From assembly GCA_023144005.1 (NCBI GenBank), contig JAGLGN010000024.1, forward strand, positions 36,588 through 100,587: a stretch of 64,000 bases of DNA. The letters are read 5' to 3'. This stretch comes from a bacterium. Lineage in GTDB: Bacteria; AUK180. Shown here piece after piece: positions 9,185 to 16,837 of the stretch. A model generated the notes under the pieces. It was not told where the DNA came from, did no database searches, and saw only the letters and a program-made list of their open reading frames with translations. The stretch's first letter is position 1. Each line of letters begins with the position of its first letter. A program made the translations under genes and the position numbers.

Positions 9185-9736
9185 ATGGCAATTGAATTAT
9201 TTAAAAATCAACAAATTAGTTGTCATGATCACGGTTATGTTAGGAAAAACGTGGAAAAGAGCGAATACCATCTTCATAAAACTTTTGGAAACAGAAAAGA
9301 TCAATGGGTAAAGATCTACCCCTTCCGAAAAGAGAAACTTGAATTTCCCAAAAACATTGACCTTGAAGAGAGAAAGTTAATCAAAAAGAAATTGGATAAA
9401 GAAATAGAACAAAATCCAGAAAAAATACAAAAGATATTTGAAAAACTCTATGATCAAGTAAAGCAATTGAAATCTTCAATGTCGGATGAATCTCTGATAA
9501 AATTCGCGAATGAGTTAGCAACTGAGTTGGGGCTTTCGAAGGCGATGAGTGTGTTTAAGAAGTCCTTGAAGAAATATATAGAATTTAGTACTACACATCA
9601 GGACAGAAATAGGACATACTATATTTCCCAGAAAATTTCAGCTCTAGACCCCAAAATTACAGTTGGAGAGGGTAAAATTGTTTATTATAAAAGCACCAAA
9701 TATAACGGGAGAAGGAGTAAGGGCAAAACTTACTGA
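9185..9736 (+). CDS. Hypothetical protein, defence-island associated
   Basis: 183 residues starting 11 bp after the DUF2971 stop with AAAGGAGGAAAG before the ATG. I do not recognise a family. It is basic and Lys/Glu-rich with a probable helical middle (about 60-140) that contains LIKFANELATELGLSKAM, reminiscent of a helix-turn-helix-like stretch but not convincing. The C-terminus is very basic (YNGRRSKGKTY), compatible with nucleic-acid binding. Co-translation with the DUF2971 gene suggests a two-gene unit. Confidence 0.55.
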   Translation: MAIELFKNQQISCHDHGYVRKNVEKSEYHLHKTFGNRKDQWVKIYPFRKEKLEFPKNIDLEERKLIKKKLDKEIEQNPEKIQKIFEKLYDQVKQLKSSMSDESLIKFANELATELGLSKAMSVFKKSLKKYIEFSTTHQDRNRTYYISQKISALDPKITVGEGKIVYYKSTKYNGRRSKGKTY

Positions 9737-9763
9737 AATCTGTACTTGATCTTCTACTACAAT

Positions 9764-9870
9764 GGTATCGGCTCTTTACTTTTTACTCTTTTTGAATCCA
9801 AAATTTGATAATATATTTGCAAAGTAGGAGATGAATACAATTGACAATGGACAATGGACAGTTGACAATG
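9764..9870 (+). repeat. Dispersed intergenic repeat, copy a, plus 'ACAATGG' words
   Basis: The stretch 9737-10033 holds no gene. From 9764 it carries a roughly 60-bp sequence (GGTATCGGCTCTTTAC...TTTGAATCC...ATTTGATAAT) that recurs at about 11347 and 11549, followed by TTGACAATGGACAATGGACA, a word-like quasi-tandem repeat also seen at 11421, 14862, 27103 and 53395. It lies between convergent genes. Confidence 0.7.
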
Positions 9871-10033
9871 AATAGCAAGTGGAGCCTGCGAATCAGCATA
9901 TCAGTAAAACAAGGAAAACGGATGATCAGCGCACAATGAAACATGGAGAGATTCAGATTGTGAAGGATAGGTTACTTAGATATCGAGTAAGTTTGAATCT
10001 CTCGATAGTAACGGCTTCAATTGACTCCTAAAT

Positions 10034-11218
10034 CTAGCTATTTTCATTACTTGCTTCCCAATTCATCTTTTTCAACACATCTATATATTTTTCTAATGCC
10101 TTGCAGAAGAATTCTGCTTTTTCTACATTACTAAACAAATATCTCTCATGCAATCCGCTTTTTGTCCTTATTTCAAAATCATAATACAATGCTATTGGAA
10201 CCTTGGGATTGTACTTATATCGATTATCCGGTTTTCCGTTCTTATTTACATATGTCCATGTATGGTCAACAACTTTGGAATCCTTAGGTACAATAGATCT
10301 TTCGTGAAAATGTACTGATTTATGAATGATTTCTATATCCCGGAAGTCAATTAAACCAAATTCATCAGAAAATGTATCTTTCATTAGAATAAATCCGGGA
10401 TAGATAAATAAGTGCCCGCCATTTGCATTTCCCATTCTTAACGCCTCGTAATCACATTTTACTATTTCAAGATTATCATGTGAGAAACGAACAGGAGTAA
10501 GTGTTACGAAATAATCAGCCTTTGTTCTATCTACCTTCTGATTAGCTGTTTGAGAAGTCCTAACATCCCATATTCTTTCCATATTTGATGCATTTAGAAA
10601 GGTTTTCTTCAAGGTTATATAATCATTTTCAATTTCTTTATCGAAGTTAACGTCAATCTTCATGTTGAATTCAGAATATACTTTTTGAGCTTCTTCAACC
10701 AGTTTCATTTTCTCATCAAAGTCCCTTTTGAAGGATTTGAATATAAATCCAAATAAGAATATATGTGAAAATAATAAGGTGCTCTTAGCAATTCTGAGAT
10801 TTTCAATAGCGTCATCTCTTTCCTCAAATAACTCAGTTTTAATTTCTTGTGCATTAATTATTGATTCTTTGAGACCAAATAACCCATCTGATGTAATCAA
10901 CTCCGGATTATAACTCCTTATTTCAATTAGATCACTCTCATCATTGAGTTGTCCAATATCAGAAGATTCACTTTTATTAGGAAACCCATTGTTGCTTCCG
11001 TCACATGCGTTATTAACATCGTCATTCTTTGGAAAATCTCCAATTTTGGTTCTATTATATATTCCACTACCAGGAATTCCTGTGTTTAAATAAGCACCAT
11101 TTTTACCTATATTTGTACTGAGTCCCTTTATTCCTATAGTGGCACTCATTCCCGACTTACTTAGATTCAAATAGAATCCAGGTAAAATCCTAATTTTCTT
11201 TCTGAATTTTATCCCCAT
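10034..11218 (-). CDS. DUF4236 domain protein
   Basis: The preferred start is the ATG at 11218 (MGIKFRKK), because GGAGG lies just upstream; an earlier in-frame ATG at 11242 lacks such a site. The protein has about 394 residues. Residues 1-55 match the DUF4236 pattern (FRKKIRILPGFYLNLSKSG, then a glycine-rich NIGKNGAYLNTGIPGSGIY), usually at the N-terminus of small proteins of unknown role. A hydrophobic segment follows about residue 160 (LLFSHIFLFGFIF). The last 150 residues are an unassigned, probably beta-rich domain. The gene faces the defence genes tail to tail and has similar A+T-rich composition, so it may belong to the same accessory region. Confidence 0.7.
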   Translation of the reverse strand: MGIKFRKKIRILPGFYLNLSKSGMSATIGIKGLSTNIGKNGAYLNTGIPGSGIYNRTKIGDFPKNDDVNNACDGSNNGFPNKSESSDIGQLNDESDLIEIRSYNPELITSDGLFGLKESIINAQEIKTELFEERDDAIENLRIAKSTLLFSHIFLFGFIFKSFKRDFDEKMKLVEEAQKVYSEFNMKIDVNFDKEIENDYITLKKTFLNASNMERIWDVRTSQTANQKVDRTKADYFVTLTPVRFSHDNLEIVKCDYEALRMGNANGGHLFIYPGFILMKDTFSDEFGLIDFRDIEIIHKSVHFHERSIVPKDSKVVDHTWTYVNKNGKPDNRYKYNPKVPIALYYDFEIRTKSGLHERYLFSNVEKAEFFCKALEKYIDVLKKMNWEASNENS

Positions 11219-11346
11219 GGTTTCCTCCATCTTTCCGATCAACAGTAGTTAATTTCACATGTAGTGATAGTCATAATTCCCGCTGCATCTGTGTGATGAT
11301 ATCACAATTTCACTTCCTTTTCAATTTCTTCTTTTTCCATATTCAA

Positions 11347-11440
11347 GGTTTAAAGTATCTTCTTTACCATTTTTTGAATCCGAAATTTGAAAATATTATT
11401 TAAATCAAGTAGATGAATACAATTGACAATTGACAGTGGA
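11347..11440 (+). repeat. Dispersed intergenic repeat, copy b
   Basis: The gap 11219-11636 has no gene. This copy shares TTTTTGAATCC.AAATTTGA.AATAT and the tail GATGAATACAATTGACAAT with the copy at 9764. It is followed to 11548 by word-like repeats made of CAAGTGCACAAGTGACAAG and CCCAGTGGACCCAGTG units, and a third diverged copy begins at 11549. Confidence 0.7.
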
Positions 11441-11548
11441 CAATTACGCTACGCAGAGCACAAGTGCACAAGTGACAAGAGCACAAGCTATGCTTCGCAG
11501 TGACCCAGTAGCCCAGTGGACCCAGTGTCCCAGGGACAAGCTACGCAA

Positions 11549-11612
11549 GGTACCGTGTCTTTGCTTTTTACCTATTTGAATCCGAGATTTGATAATAATT
11601 TAGCAAAATGAT
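11549..11612 (+). repeat. Dispersed intergenic repeat, copy c, just upstream of a gene
   Basis: Shares GGTACCGTGTCTTTGCTTTTTAC and TTTGAATCCGAGATTTGATAAT with the copy at 9764. It ends about 25 bp before the ATG at 11637, so it could supply the promoter region; GATAAT would be the -10-like hexamer, but no clear -35 is seen at 16-18 bp. Confidence 0.55.
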
Positions 11613-11636
11613 AGAGTATTCTGAGAGGAGGTAGGG

Positions 11637-11990
11637 ATGGAGAAGAAACCTTTTAACTGGGTGAAACTGATAGTAGCAGTTCTTTTGCTGATGTGTTCAA
11701 TTGCAATGCCCGTATACTCGATCATCTTCGTGGGATTCACGGTAATGATCCTGGTAAATTGGGGAATTGGAGCGGTAGTAGGATTCTTTCTGATATTCTT
11801 TTTGTACAAGATCCCATCGAAAAAAGTTCAGACGATAATGTGGTTTACACTGTTCGCCCTCTGGATCATATTGTCGGCTATCTTTAAGATGGATGTTTTT
11901 GTGAGTAATAGCGGCTTCCTTTTCGGAATAGTGATTTCCGGGCTGGTCTGTAAACAGAAAGCACAGGATAAAATGAAGAATGAAGAATGA
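11637..11990 (+). CDS. Small multi-pass membrane protein ending in a microsatellite
   Basis: 117 residues with a strong Shine-Dalgarno (GAGAGGAGGTAGGG). There are about four hydrophobic segments: LIVAVLLLMCSIAMPVYSII (11-30), a second at about 31-55, TIMWFTLFALWIILSAIF (66-83) and FLFGIVISGLV (93-104). Function unknown. The last codons (KMKNEE, stop) are encoded by the first copies of a 7-bp tandem array, so slippage in the array would shift frame and change only the C-terminal tail. Confidence 0.65.
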   Translation: MEKKPFNWVKLIVAVLLLMCSIAMPVYSIIFVGFTVMILVNWGIGAVVGFFLIFFLYKIPSKKVQTIMWFTLFALWIILSAIFKMDVFVSNSGFLFGIVISGLVCKQKAQDKMKNEE

Positions 11991-12079
11991 AGAATGAAGA
12001 ATGAAGAATGAAAAATGAAGAATGAAGAATGAAGAATGAAGAATGAAGAATGAAGAATGAAGAATGAGAAATGAAGAAT
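11975..12079 (+). repeat. 7-bp tandem repeat (GAAGAAT), 15 units
   Basis: Fifteen consecutive units can be counted, with two imperfect ones (GAAAAAT and GAGAAAT). The first two units overlap the end of the membrane-protein gene. Reverse-strand reading frames through it give only HSSFFIL-type repeats and are not genes. Confidence 0.9.
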
Positions 12080-12101
12080 GACGCTGCGCAGTGCACAAGC
12101 A

Positions 12102-12160
12102 ATGCTGAGCTTGCTCAGCAAGTGTGAAGTGGAAGTCTGAAGTATAAAGTAAAGAATCGA
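12102..12160. repeat. Hairpin plus GTGAAG-word module
   Basis: GCTGAGC-TT-GCTCAGC is a perfect inverted repeat followed by AAGTGTGAAGTGGAAGTCTGAAGT words. The same hairpin with the same tail recurs at 13768. Modules of the same plan with a different hairpin occur at about 12219 (CGTTC...GAACG) and 26978 (GTTCGGCACGAAC). Confidence 0.75.
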
Positions 12161-12218
12161 GAAAAGACAATATATGAGAGATAGACTGGATGCCACGCTT
12201 TCGCTCTGCATGACATGA

Positions 12219-12275
12219 TCGTTCTCGCTATGAACGAAGTGTGAAGTCTGAAGTGTGAAGTGTAAAGTGGGAAGG
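12219..12275. repeat. Hairpin plus GTGAAG-word module, variant
   Basis: CGTTCTCGCTATGAACG can form a 5-bp stem and is followed by AAGTGTGAAGTCTGAAGTG words ending in TAAAGTGGGAAGGCACAAG. Confidence 0.6.
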
Positions 12276-12281
12276 CACAAG

Positions 12282-12400
12282 AGGTAAATACCAGATGGAT
12301 TCCCGATCGGAGTCGGGAATGACGAAAAATAGTGAAAAGTGGGGGAAACACAAGAGGTAAATACCAGATGGATTATCGAATCAAGTTCGATAATGACAGA
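12282..12400. repeat. Two dRS3-like dyads in tandem
   Basis: Two similar blocks, each ACAAGAGGTAAATACCAGATGGATT followed by a dyad and AATGAC. The first dyad is ATTCCCGA...TCGGGAAT, the second ATTATCGAA...TTCGATAAT: the arms differ but remain complementary. The plan resembles neisserial dRS3 repeats (ATTCCC-N8-GGGAAT), although a relationship is unproven. A third member lies at about 27042. The remainder of the gap 11991-12465 is word-like repeat with no gene. Confidence 0.7.
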
Positions 12401-12465
12401 TACAGGGATTATTTCCTTCCCAAACTAGCCTCCAACCTCTAACCTCTAGCCTCTTCATATATTTG

Positions 12466-12494
12466 TTGATTTAGAAACAAATTTAAACTATAAT
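12466..12494 (+). promoter_or_regulatory. Sigma70-type promoter
   Basis: TTGATT (12466-12471), a 17-bp spacer and TATAAT (12489-12494), 27 bp upstream of the ATG at 12522. Confidence 0.7.
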
Positions 12495-12521
12495 AAAGCG
12501 AATCGGGGGTACATTGAACCT

Positions 12522-13757
12522 ATGAAACGATTACTGGTATTCTTTTGTTTCACAATCTTAAGCATTACTATGTTCGGACGAACCATAATAGCGGTACAGG
12601 ATTTTACCGTAACGGATGTTCCTGAAAGCGCTGGAATGGTGTGTTCCGAAGAGATCAGGAACGTTCTAGTCAATAACGACACCTTAGAGGTCCTGGACAG
12701 GGGATCAATGACGGCGATCATGGCGGAGCAGAACCTCCAGCAGTCCGGCTGTACCGACGCTGCGTGTGCCGTTGAACTGGGTAAACTTCTGGCTGCTAAC
12801 ATGATAATCTTCGGATCCGTTACCAAGCTCGGTAAAACCTATTATTTGAATGTCAAGGGTGTGAATGTGGAGACGGCAAGGATAACTTTCTCAAAGAGCA
12901 GTCACAAAAAAGGTGAGATCGATGCGGTCATTGAGATGGCTCATAACATCGCTGTCGAGATCGACAACGAGAACTTCGGTGGTGAACAGGAAAAGGTCAC
13001 TGCAGAGAAGGAAGAATTGAAGGCGGCGAGTACAGGGGTATCTCCGGCAAAGGACCTTTATCCGCGGATGATGACGATACCGGCAAAGAAAGGAAAGAAA
13101 GCCGAAAAGATCCCGTCATTTGCCATTGGCGTTTATGAGGTTTCTAACCACCAGTATTTCGAGTATCTGAAGGATAGATCGAACGAACTTGCGAAAAAGG
13201 CCGCCAAAACGGGTGATAAGGAACTGTCCAAAAAGGCGAAGCGTCTTCAGGAGATGATGACATGGAAAAGATGGAAGGAGCCCGAGAAACCCGCCGCTGA
13301 ACTTAGATACGAAGAGGTTTTGGACTACTGTGAATGGCTTTCGACGAAAATGGGAAACACCTTCAGGCTGCCCACCGTAAAGGAATGGATCCACGCAGCT
13401 TCGGGTGAAAATAAAGACTTCCTCTACCCCTGGGGAGATGATTTTGACGGCACACGGTGCTGGTACAGGCTGAATACCGAGGATAAGATACAAGAGATAG
13501 GAAAACTCCCGCCCACCGGGTATGGCCTTTATGACATCATCGGGAATGTATGGGAATATACAAGTGACATCAAATACAATCAGAAGGACATTGAAAAAAA
13601 ATCAAAATATCCCCAGCACGAGGTCTATGTAAAAGGCGGATCATATCATTCGTATGTGGATGAGATGCACCTTAAATATGAAAAACTCCTTCGGATCAGA
13701 AGTTACTACAACAACGTTGGTTTTCGGGTTTTGATGGAAAATCCGAAGAAACGATAG
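12522..13757 (+). CDS. CsgG-like domain fused to a sulfatase-modifying-factor domain
   Basis: 411 residues with a signal peptide (MKRLLVFFCFTILSITMFG). Residues 20-150 form a CsgG/TolB-like assembly domain with IIAVQDFTVTDV, EVLDRGSMTAIMAEQ and a striking QQSGCT-DAACAVELGKLL motif (about 82-100). Residues 175-410 form an FGE/SUMF1-type C-type-lectin-like domain: FAIGVYEVSNHQYFEYL, RLPTVKEWIHAASGE, YPWGDDFDG, IGNVWEYTSD, VKGGSYHS and a closing GFRVL. The GFRV ending lacks the Cys of true formylglycine-generating enzymes, so it is probably a binding or scaffold domain. It likely acts in the periplasm or at the outer membrane. The same QQSGCT domain occurs at the C-terminus of the barrel protein at 29932. 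The gene is monocistronic with its own promoter. Confidence 0.75.
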   Translation: MKRLLVFFCFTILSITMFGRTIIAVQDFTVTDVPESAGMVCSEEIRNVLVNNDTLEVLDRGSMTAIMAEQNLQQSGCTDAACAVELGKLLAANMIIFGSVTKLGKTYYLNVKGVNVETARITFSKSSHKKGEIDAVIEMAHNIAVEIDNENFGGEQEKVTAEKEELKAASTGVSPAKDLYPRMMTIPAKKGKKAEKIPSFAIGVYEVSNHQYFEYLKDRSNELAKKAAKTGDKELSKKAKRLQEMMTWKRWKEPEKPAAELRYEEVLDYCEWLSTKMGNTFRLPTVKEWIHAASGENKDFLYPWGDDFDGTRCWYRLNTEDKIQEIGKLPPTGYGLYDIIGNVWEYTSDIKYNQKDIEKKSKYPQHEVYVKGGSYHSYVDEMHLKYEKLLRIRSYYNNVGFRVLMENPKKR

Positions 13758-13767
13758 GCGAATCGAA

Positions 13768-13865
13768 TATGCTGAGCTTGCTCAGCAAGTGTGAAGTGTG
13801 AAGTCTGAAGTGTAAAGTGGATAAGTACAATGAACAATTAATAAATGAACAATGAACAATGACCA
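13768..13865. repeat. Hairpin plus GTGAAG-word module and AACAATGA words
   Basis: A second copy of GCTGAGC-TT-GCTCAGC with AAGTGTGAAGTGTGAAGTCTGAAGT, followed by GAACAATGAACAATGACC words. It fills the gap between convergent genes. Confidence 0.7.
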
Positions 13866-13951
13866 GTAAGTAGCCCAGTAGCCCCAGTGGAACAGTTTTT
13901 TAAAGCGAAAAACGAATGTGTTTTATAAATATTCAATTATCAATAGTATTT

Positions 13952-14752
13952 TCATAGTTTCTTACCTAATTTTTTAGCAATATATAGAACGGCAAGATAT
14001 GGTCTTGTTACTACACCGTCATATTCATTCTCAATCAAAGTCTTGATACCAGAAAACAGTGCTAATCTTCTTTTTTCATCTAAACATCGGTGATCAGAAT
14101 ATGTATTAAGGAGTTTGATATATTGATCTGTTTTATATTCTTCCGTCCAGGAATACCGCTTCACCAGTACTTTTTCAAACAAACCAGTTTTGTTTATGTA
14201 ATTCACTGTAGATTTGATCTTGTTTTCGGTGGGTGGTCCATTGCAGGGATCTCTCCATTCAGGTATGACGTTCCGGTACACCTTTTGTACCGCTTGAAAA
14301 AACCCAGTGTATGGAGTCGGATGAAGATTAGAAAAAATAGCTATATATCCGGAATCTTTTAGTATTTGAGTTGCTTTGCGGTAGCCAATCTCTGGAGATA
14401 TCCAGTGAAATGCCGTTGCAGAAATGACAATATCAAACGAATTCATCTCAGGCTTCCATTCTTCAAACGATATTGGATAGACATGCACCCGTGAGTATTT
14501 TTGACAATTATTTTTACATAATGCAACCATATTTTTTCCAATATCCAAACAAGTCATGTAATAGCATCGTTTGGCAAAAGGGATCGTAGCCTGTCCTGTC
14601 CCACACCCGATTTCAAGAATTCTTCCATCTTCAGGAATACAGGAAATAGAAATAATATCTTCAATTAATTTATTGGGATAACCCGGGCGTACTTCATCAT
14701 AATCCTTAGCAGTCTGATCAAAGACAATTTTACGAGAGGATTTCATATTCAT
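13952..14752 (-). CDS. Class I SAM-dependent methyltransferase
   Basis: 266 residues. The Methyltransf_11/25-type fold is clear: FDQTAKDYDEVRPGYP (11-26), the SAM-binding motif ILEIGCGTGQATIPFA (about 44-59), CLDIGKNMVALCK for the acidic loop, and FDIVISATAFHWI (about 105-117). The substrate cannot be told from sequence; relatives act on small molecules. The start at 14752 (MNMKSS) or the ATG two codons later are equivalent; no clear ribosome-binding site is present. It is isolated between repeat-filled gaps, with no obvious operon partner, and its composition is A+T-richer than the neighbours, so transfer is possible. Confidence 0.75.
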   Translation of the reverse strand: MNMKSSRKIVFDQTAKDYDEVRPGYPNKLIEDIISISCIPEDGRILEIGCGTGQATIPFAKRCYYMTCLDIGKNMVALCKNNCQKYSRVHVYPISFEEWKPEMNSFDIVISATAFHWISPEIGYRKATQILKDSGYIAIFSNLHPTPYTGFFQAVQKVYRNVIPEWRDPCNGPPTENKIKSTVNYINKTGLFEKVLVKRYSWTEEYKTDQYIKLLNTYSDHRCLDEKRRLALFSGIKTLIENEYDGVVTRPYLAVLYIAKKLGKKL

Positions 14753-14861
14753 ACTATTGGCTCATTTTGATTTCGGTGACAAATAGGGACGGTCGATGCA
14801 TTTCTTGCAAATTTATCTTTTGGATGTTTCGTATTTAGCTTGGATAAGGTATTAAGAGTAA

Positions 14862-14893
14862 TTGTCAACTGTCAATTGTCCATTGTCAATTAT
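14862..14893. repeat. Word-like repeat (TTGTCAA/TTGTCCA units)
   Basis: AATTGTCAACTGTCAATTGTCCATTGTCAATTA is the reverse-strand form of the ACAATGG words at 9838, 11421 and 53395. The rest of 14753-14919 shows nothing recognisable. Confidence 0.7.
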
Positions 14894-14919
14894 ATTCTCA
14901 TCGCGTGACGCGTCCAGCG

Positions 14920-16014
14920 TTACGAGATGGGAATATAGAGAGTCTGTCCCGGTCGTATCTTTTTGGCGTTTGAGATGTTGTTGATGCGCATTAATTTCTT
15001 GTAGCCCAGATTGAATTTTCTTGAGATCGCATAAACGGTATCGCCTTTTTTGATCTTGAGTTTGATGACCTTTCCGTCCGCTCTGTTCTGACTTTTCAGT
15101 TTTTTCAATTTGGTATAGTACTTTTCCGGTACTCTGATATAATTAGTTCCCTTAAGCAGATATCCGTGCTTATACTCGGGATTGAGCTTCTTTAATGTCT
15201 TTCTGCTGAAATGGAGTTTATATGCGATCTCTTCCAATTCCCAATATCCTTTCATGGGATACTGTACATAGACTTCGTCGTCTTCGTTGTCGATCCTTGC
15301 GAATTCATATTCGTTGAAAAGTTGTATCAATGCTTTGATCTTGACTAAAAATGACCTGGTCTCCCTGGGGAGTTCGTCATAACATTCCGGAATGCCGTAT
15401 TCGCGGATCTTGCGCTTGAGTCCGTATTCGCCGTAATTATATGCCATGATAACGAGATCCCAATCTCCAAGCATTCGGTATAGTTTTTTGAAGTAACTCA
15501 TAGCCGCCTGCGTGGACTTGTCGGGATTAAGCCTCTCATCTATCCACCAATTGACTCTGAGCCCGAAGCTTCTCGCTGTGTGCGGCATAAATTGCCAGAC
15601 CCCTACAGCTCCCGCATGTGAACGGGCGTTGGGATTGAAATAGCTCTCTACAAAGGCTACAAAGGCCAGCTCTTCCGGCAGGTCATTCTTTCTGAATATC
15701 TCTTTGATCTCGGTGATCTTATGCTGTCTTTTTAAAAGGACTTCAACCTGCGCTCTTCCCTGAGGGTTATTTGAAAAGAAGTTCTTCCATTTCCTGACAC
15801 CATGTGTTTCGGAATAGAGCGGAAATCTCTTATCCTCATGAATGAAGAGCTCTGCCGCCTTGCTCAAGTTAAGTTCAAGCTTTATTTCCGCCGGTTGTGT
15901 TTTGAAGCTGAACTCCGGATTGATCATATAGTTACCGGAGAAAAAACACGACGAAAAGCTAAGTAGTAGAAATAAGATTATTAAGGACTTGATCGATCTT
16001 GTTATTAAATTCAT
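14920..16014 (-). CDS. mltD: Membrane-bound lytic murein transglycosylase D with LysM
   Basis: 364-365 residues; ATG 16014 is chosen, with a GTG one codon earlier. The N-terminus is a lipoprotein signal (SLIILFLLLSFSSC) with lipobox FSSC. The SLT domain follows: LPEELAFVAFVESYFNPNA with the catalytic Glu in FVESYF, GAVGVWQFMPHTARSFGL and MAYNYGEYGLKR. A LysM domain ends the protein (KIKKGDTVYAISRKFNLGYKKL ... RPGQTLYIPI). It cleaves peptidoglycan glycan strands at the inner face of the outer membrane. The start lies about 55 bp inside the end of the TPR gene upstream, so the two are co-transcribed and probably translationally coupled. One LysM is fewer than the two or more in many MltD proteins. 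Confidence 0.85.
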   Translation of the reverse strand: MNLITRSIKSLIILFLLLSFSSCFFSGNYMINPEFSFKTQPAEIKLELNLSKAAELFIHEDKRFPLYSETHGVRKWKNFFSNNPQGRAQVEVLLKRQHKITEIKEIFRKNDLPEELAFVAFVESYFNPNARSHAGAVGVWQFMPHTARSFGLRVNWWIDERLNPDKSTQAAMSYFKKLYRMLGDWDLVIMAYNYGEYGLKRKIREYGIPECYDELPRETRSFLVKIKALIQLFNEYEFARIDNEDDEVYVQYPMKGYWELEEIAYKLHFSRKTLKKLNPEYKHGYLLKGTNYIRVPEKYYTKLKKLKSQNRADGKVIKLKIKKGDTVYAISRKFNLGYKKLMRINNISNAKKIRPGQTLYIPIS

Positions 16015-16744
16015 CACTGTTTGTATAGCGTTTCGCTATCTGTAATTCCTCTCTTGCATTATCTGCTTTGTTGTTCTTGTAATAGGAGACCCCGATCACA
16101 TAATGAGCTAAAGCGAACAGAGAAGAGAAGTCCCCCTTCTTGGGGATCTGCTCCAACGCTGTTTTCTCGTTTATTATGGCTTCTTCAAGTTTTCCTAATT
16201 TCATTTGTGCATAGCCCAGGTTGATCAGAACATTGTATGTGGTTGTAAGCTGTGAGTTCTCAAGGATATCCTTATAGATCTCTTCGGCTTTCTCCAATTG
16301 CGTTTCTTCCTCAAGGTAGATAGAGGCGATATTAGAGCGGACCACATCGGACTTGTCCGGATGTTCCTTCAACAGGGCTTCGTAGATATTGATCGCTGCT
16401 TTGTGATCGTCTGAAAGGAAAAAGGCATAGCCCTTCATCATCTTTGTTGTAAAAGAGGCCTTACCCGTCTTTTCCACCTTATCGATGAGTTTGATCGCCT
16501 TCGAATATTGTCCGGATGCAAGAACAAGGTTCAAGAGTGCCATGAAGCCCTGTTCGCTGAAGCTGTTCGCGACAGATTTCTCCAGTACATCGATGGCCTG
16601 ATCAGTTTTTCCATCTGAGACAAGTCCGGAAACATCCTTGAGGACGGATTCCTTCTGTCTTGTTTTGAGGATACTGATTATCTGATAGACCACCCAGGCT
16701 AGAACTATCCCTAATAAGGTGTATAGCGCAATTTTCAATACCAT
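15959..16744 (-). CDS. Membrane-anchored TPR protein
   Basis: 261 residues. One N-terminal membrane helix (KIALYTLLGIVLAWVVYQII, 4-23) is followed by TPR-type helical pairs: TDQAIDVLEKSV, YSKAIKLIDKV, DHKAAINIYEALLKEHP, LEKAEEIYKDIL, LEEAIINEKTALEQIP and NARE-ELQIAKRY. It likely faces the periplasm or cytoplasm as a protein-interaction scaffold; the partner is unknown, though its tight coupling to mltD suggests cell-wall work. It has its own promoter whose -10 box lies only 8 bp before the ATG. Confidence 0.75.
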   Translation of the reverse strand: MVLKIALYTLLGIVLAWVVYQIISILKTRQKESVLKDVSGLVSDGKTDQAIDVLEKSVANSFSEQGFMALLNLVLASGQYSKAIKLIDKVEKTGKASFTTKMMKGYAFFLSDDHKAAINIYEALLKEHPDKSDVVRSNIASIYLEEETQLEKAEEIYKDILENSQLTTTYNVLINLGYAQMKLGKLEEAIINEKTALEQIPKKGDFSSLFALAHYVIGVSYYKNNKADNAREELQIAKRYTNSDEFNNKIDQVLNNLISTT

Positions 16745-16752
16745 AACCTTTT

Positions 16753-16782
16753 ATTTTATCACATTTGTTATGCAGATGTCAA
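16753..16782 (-). promoter_or_regulatory. Promoter for the TPR-mltD unit
   Basis: On the minus strand TTGACA (16782-16777), an 18-bp spacer and TAAAAT (16758-16753). Only 8 bp separate the -10 box from the ATG at 16744, so the transcript would be leaderless or nearly so. Confidence 0.65.
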
Positions 16783-16788
16783 ATACAT

Positions 16789-16817
16789 TTGAAAATCTTT
16801 CTTAATAATGATAAAAT
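16789..16817 (+). promoter_or_regulatory. Promoter for the M50-trpS-scpAB operon
   Basis: TTGAAA (16789-16794), a 17-bp spacer and TAAAAT (16812-16817), 20 bp before the ATG at 16838, which has TTGGAG as ribosome-binding site. It is divergent from the TPR-gene promoter. Confidence 0.65.
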
Positions 16818-16837
16818 AACAAAATTGGAGTAATTAA

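Noticed and set aside
11975-12079. Possible CRISPR array
   Set aside because: The repeat is a contiguous 7-bp unit without spacers; no cas gene is present anywhere in the window.
11697-12280. Minus-strand frames with HSSFFIL repeats
   Set aside because: They are the translation of the GAAGAAT microsatellite and neighbouring word repeats.
13820-13865. Possible attachment site between convergent genes
   Set aside because: Only word-like repeats are present; no integrase gene, tRNA or direct-repeat pair was found to support it.
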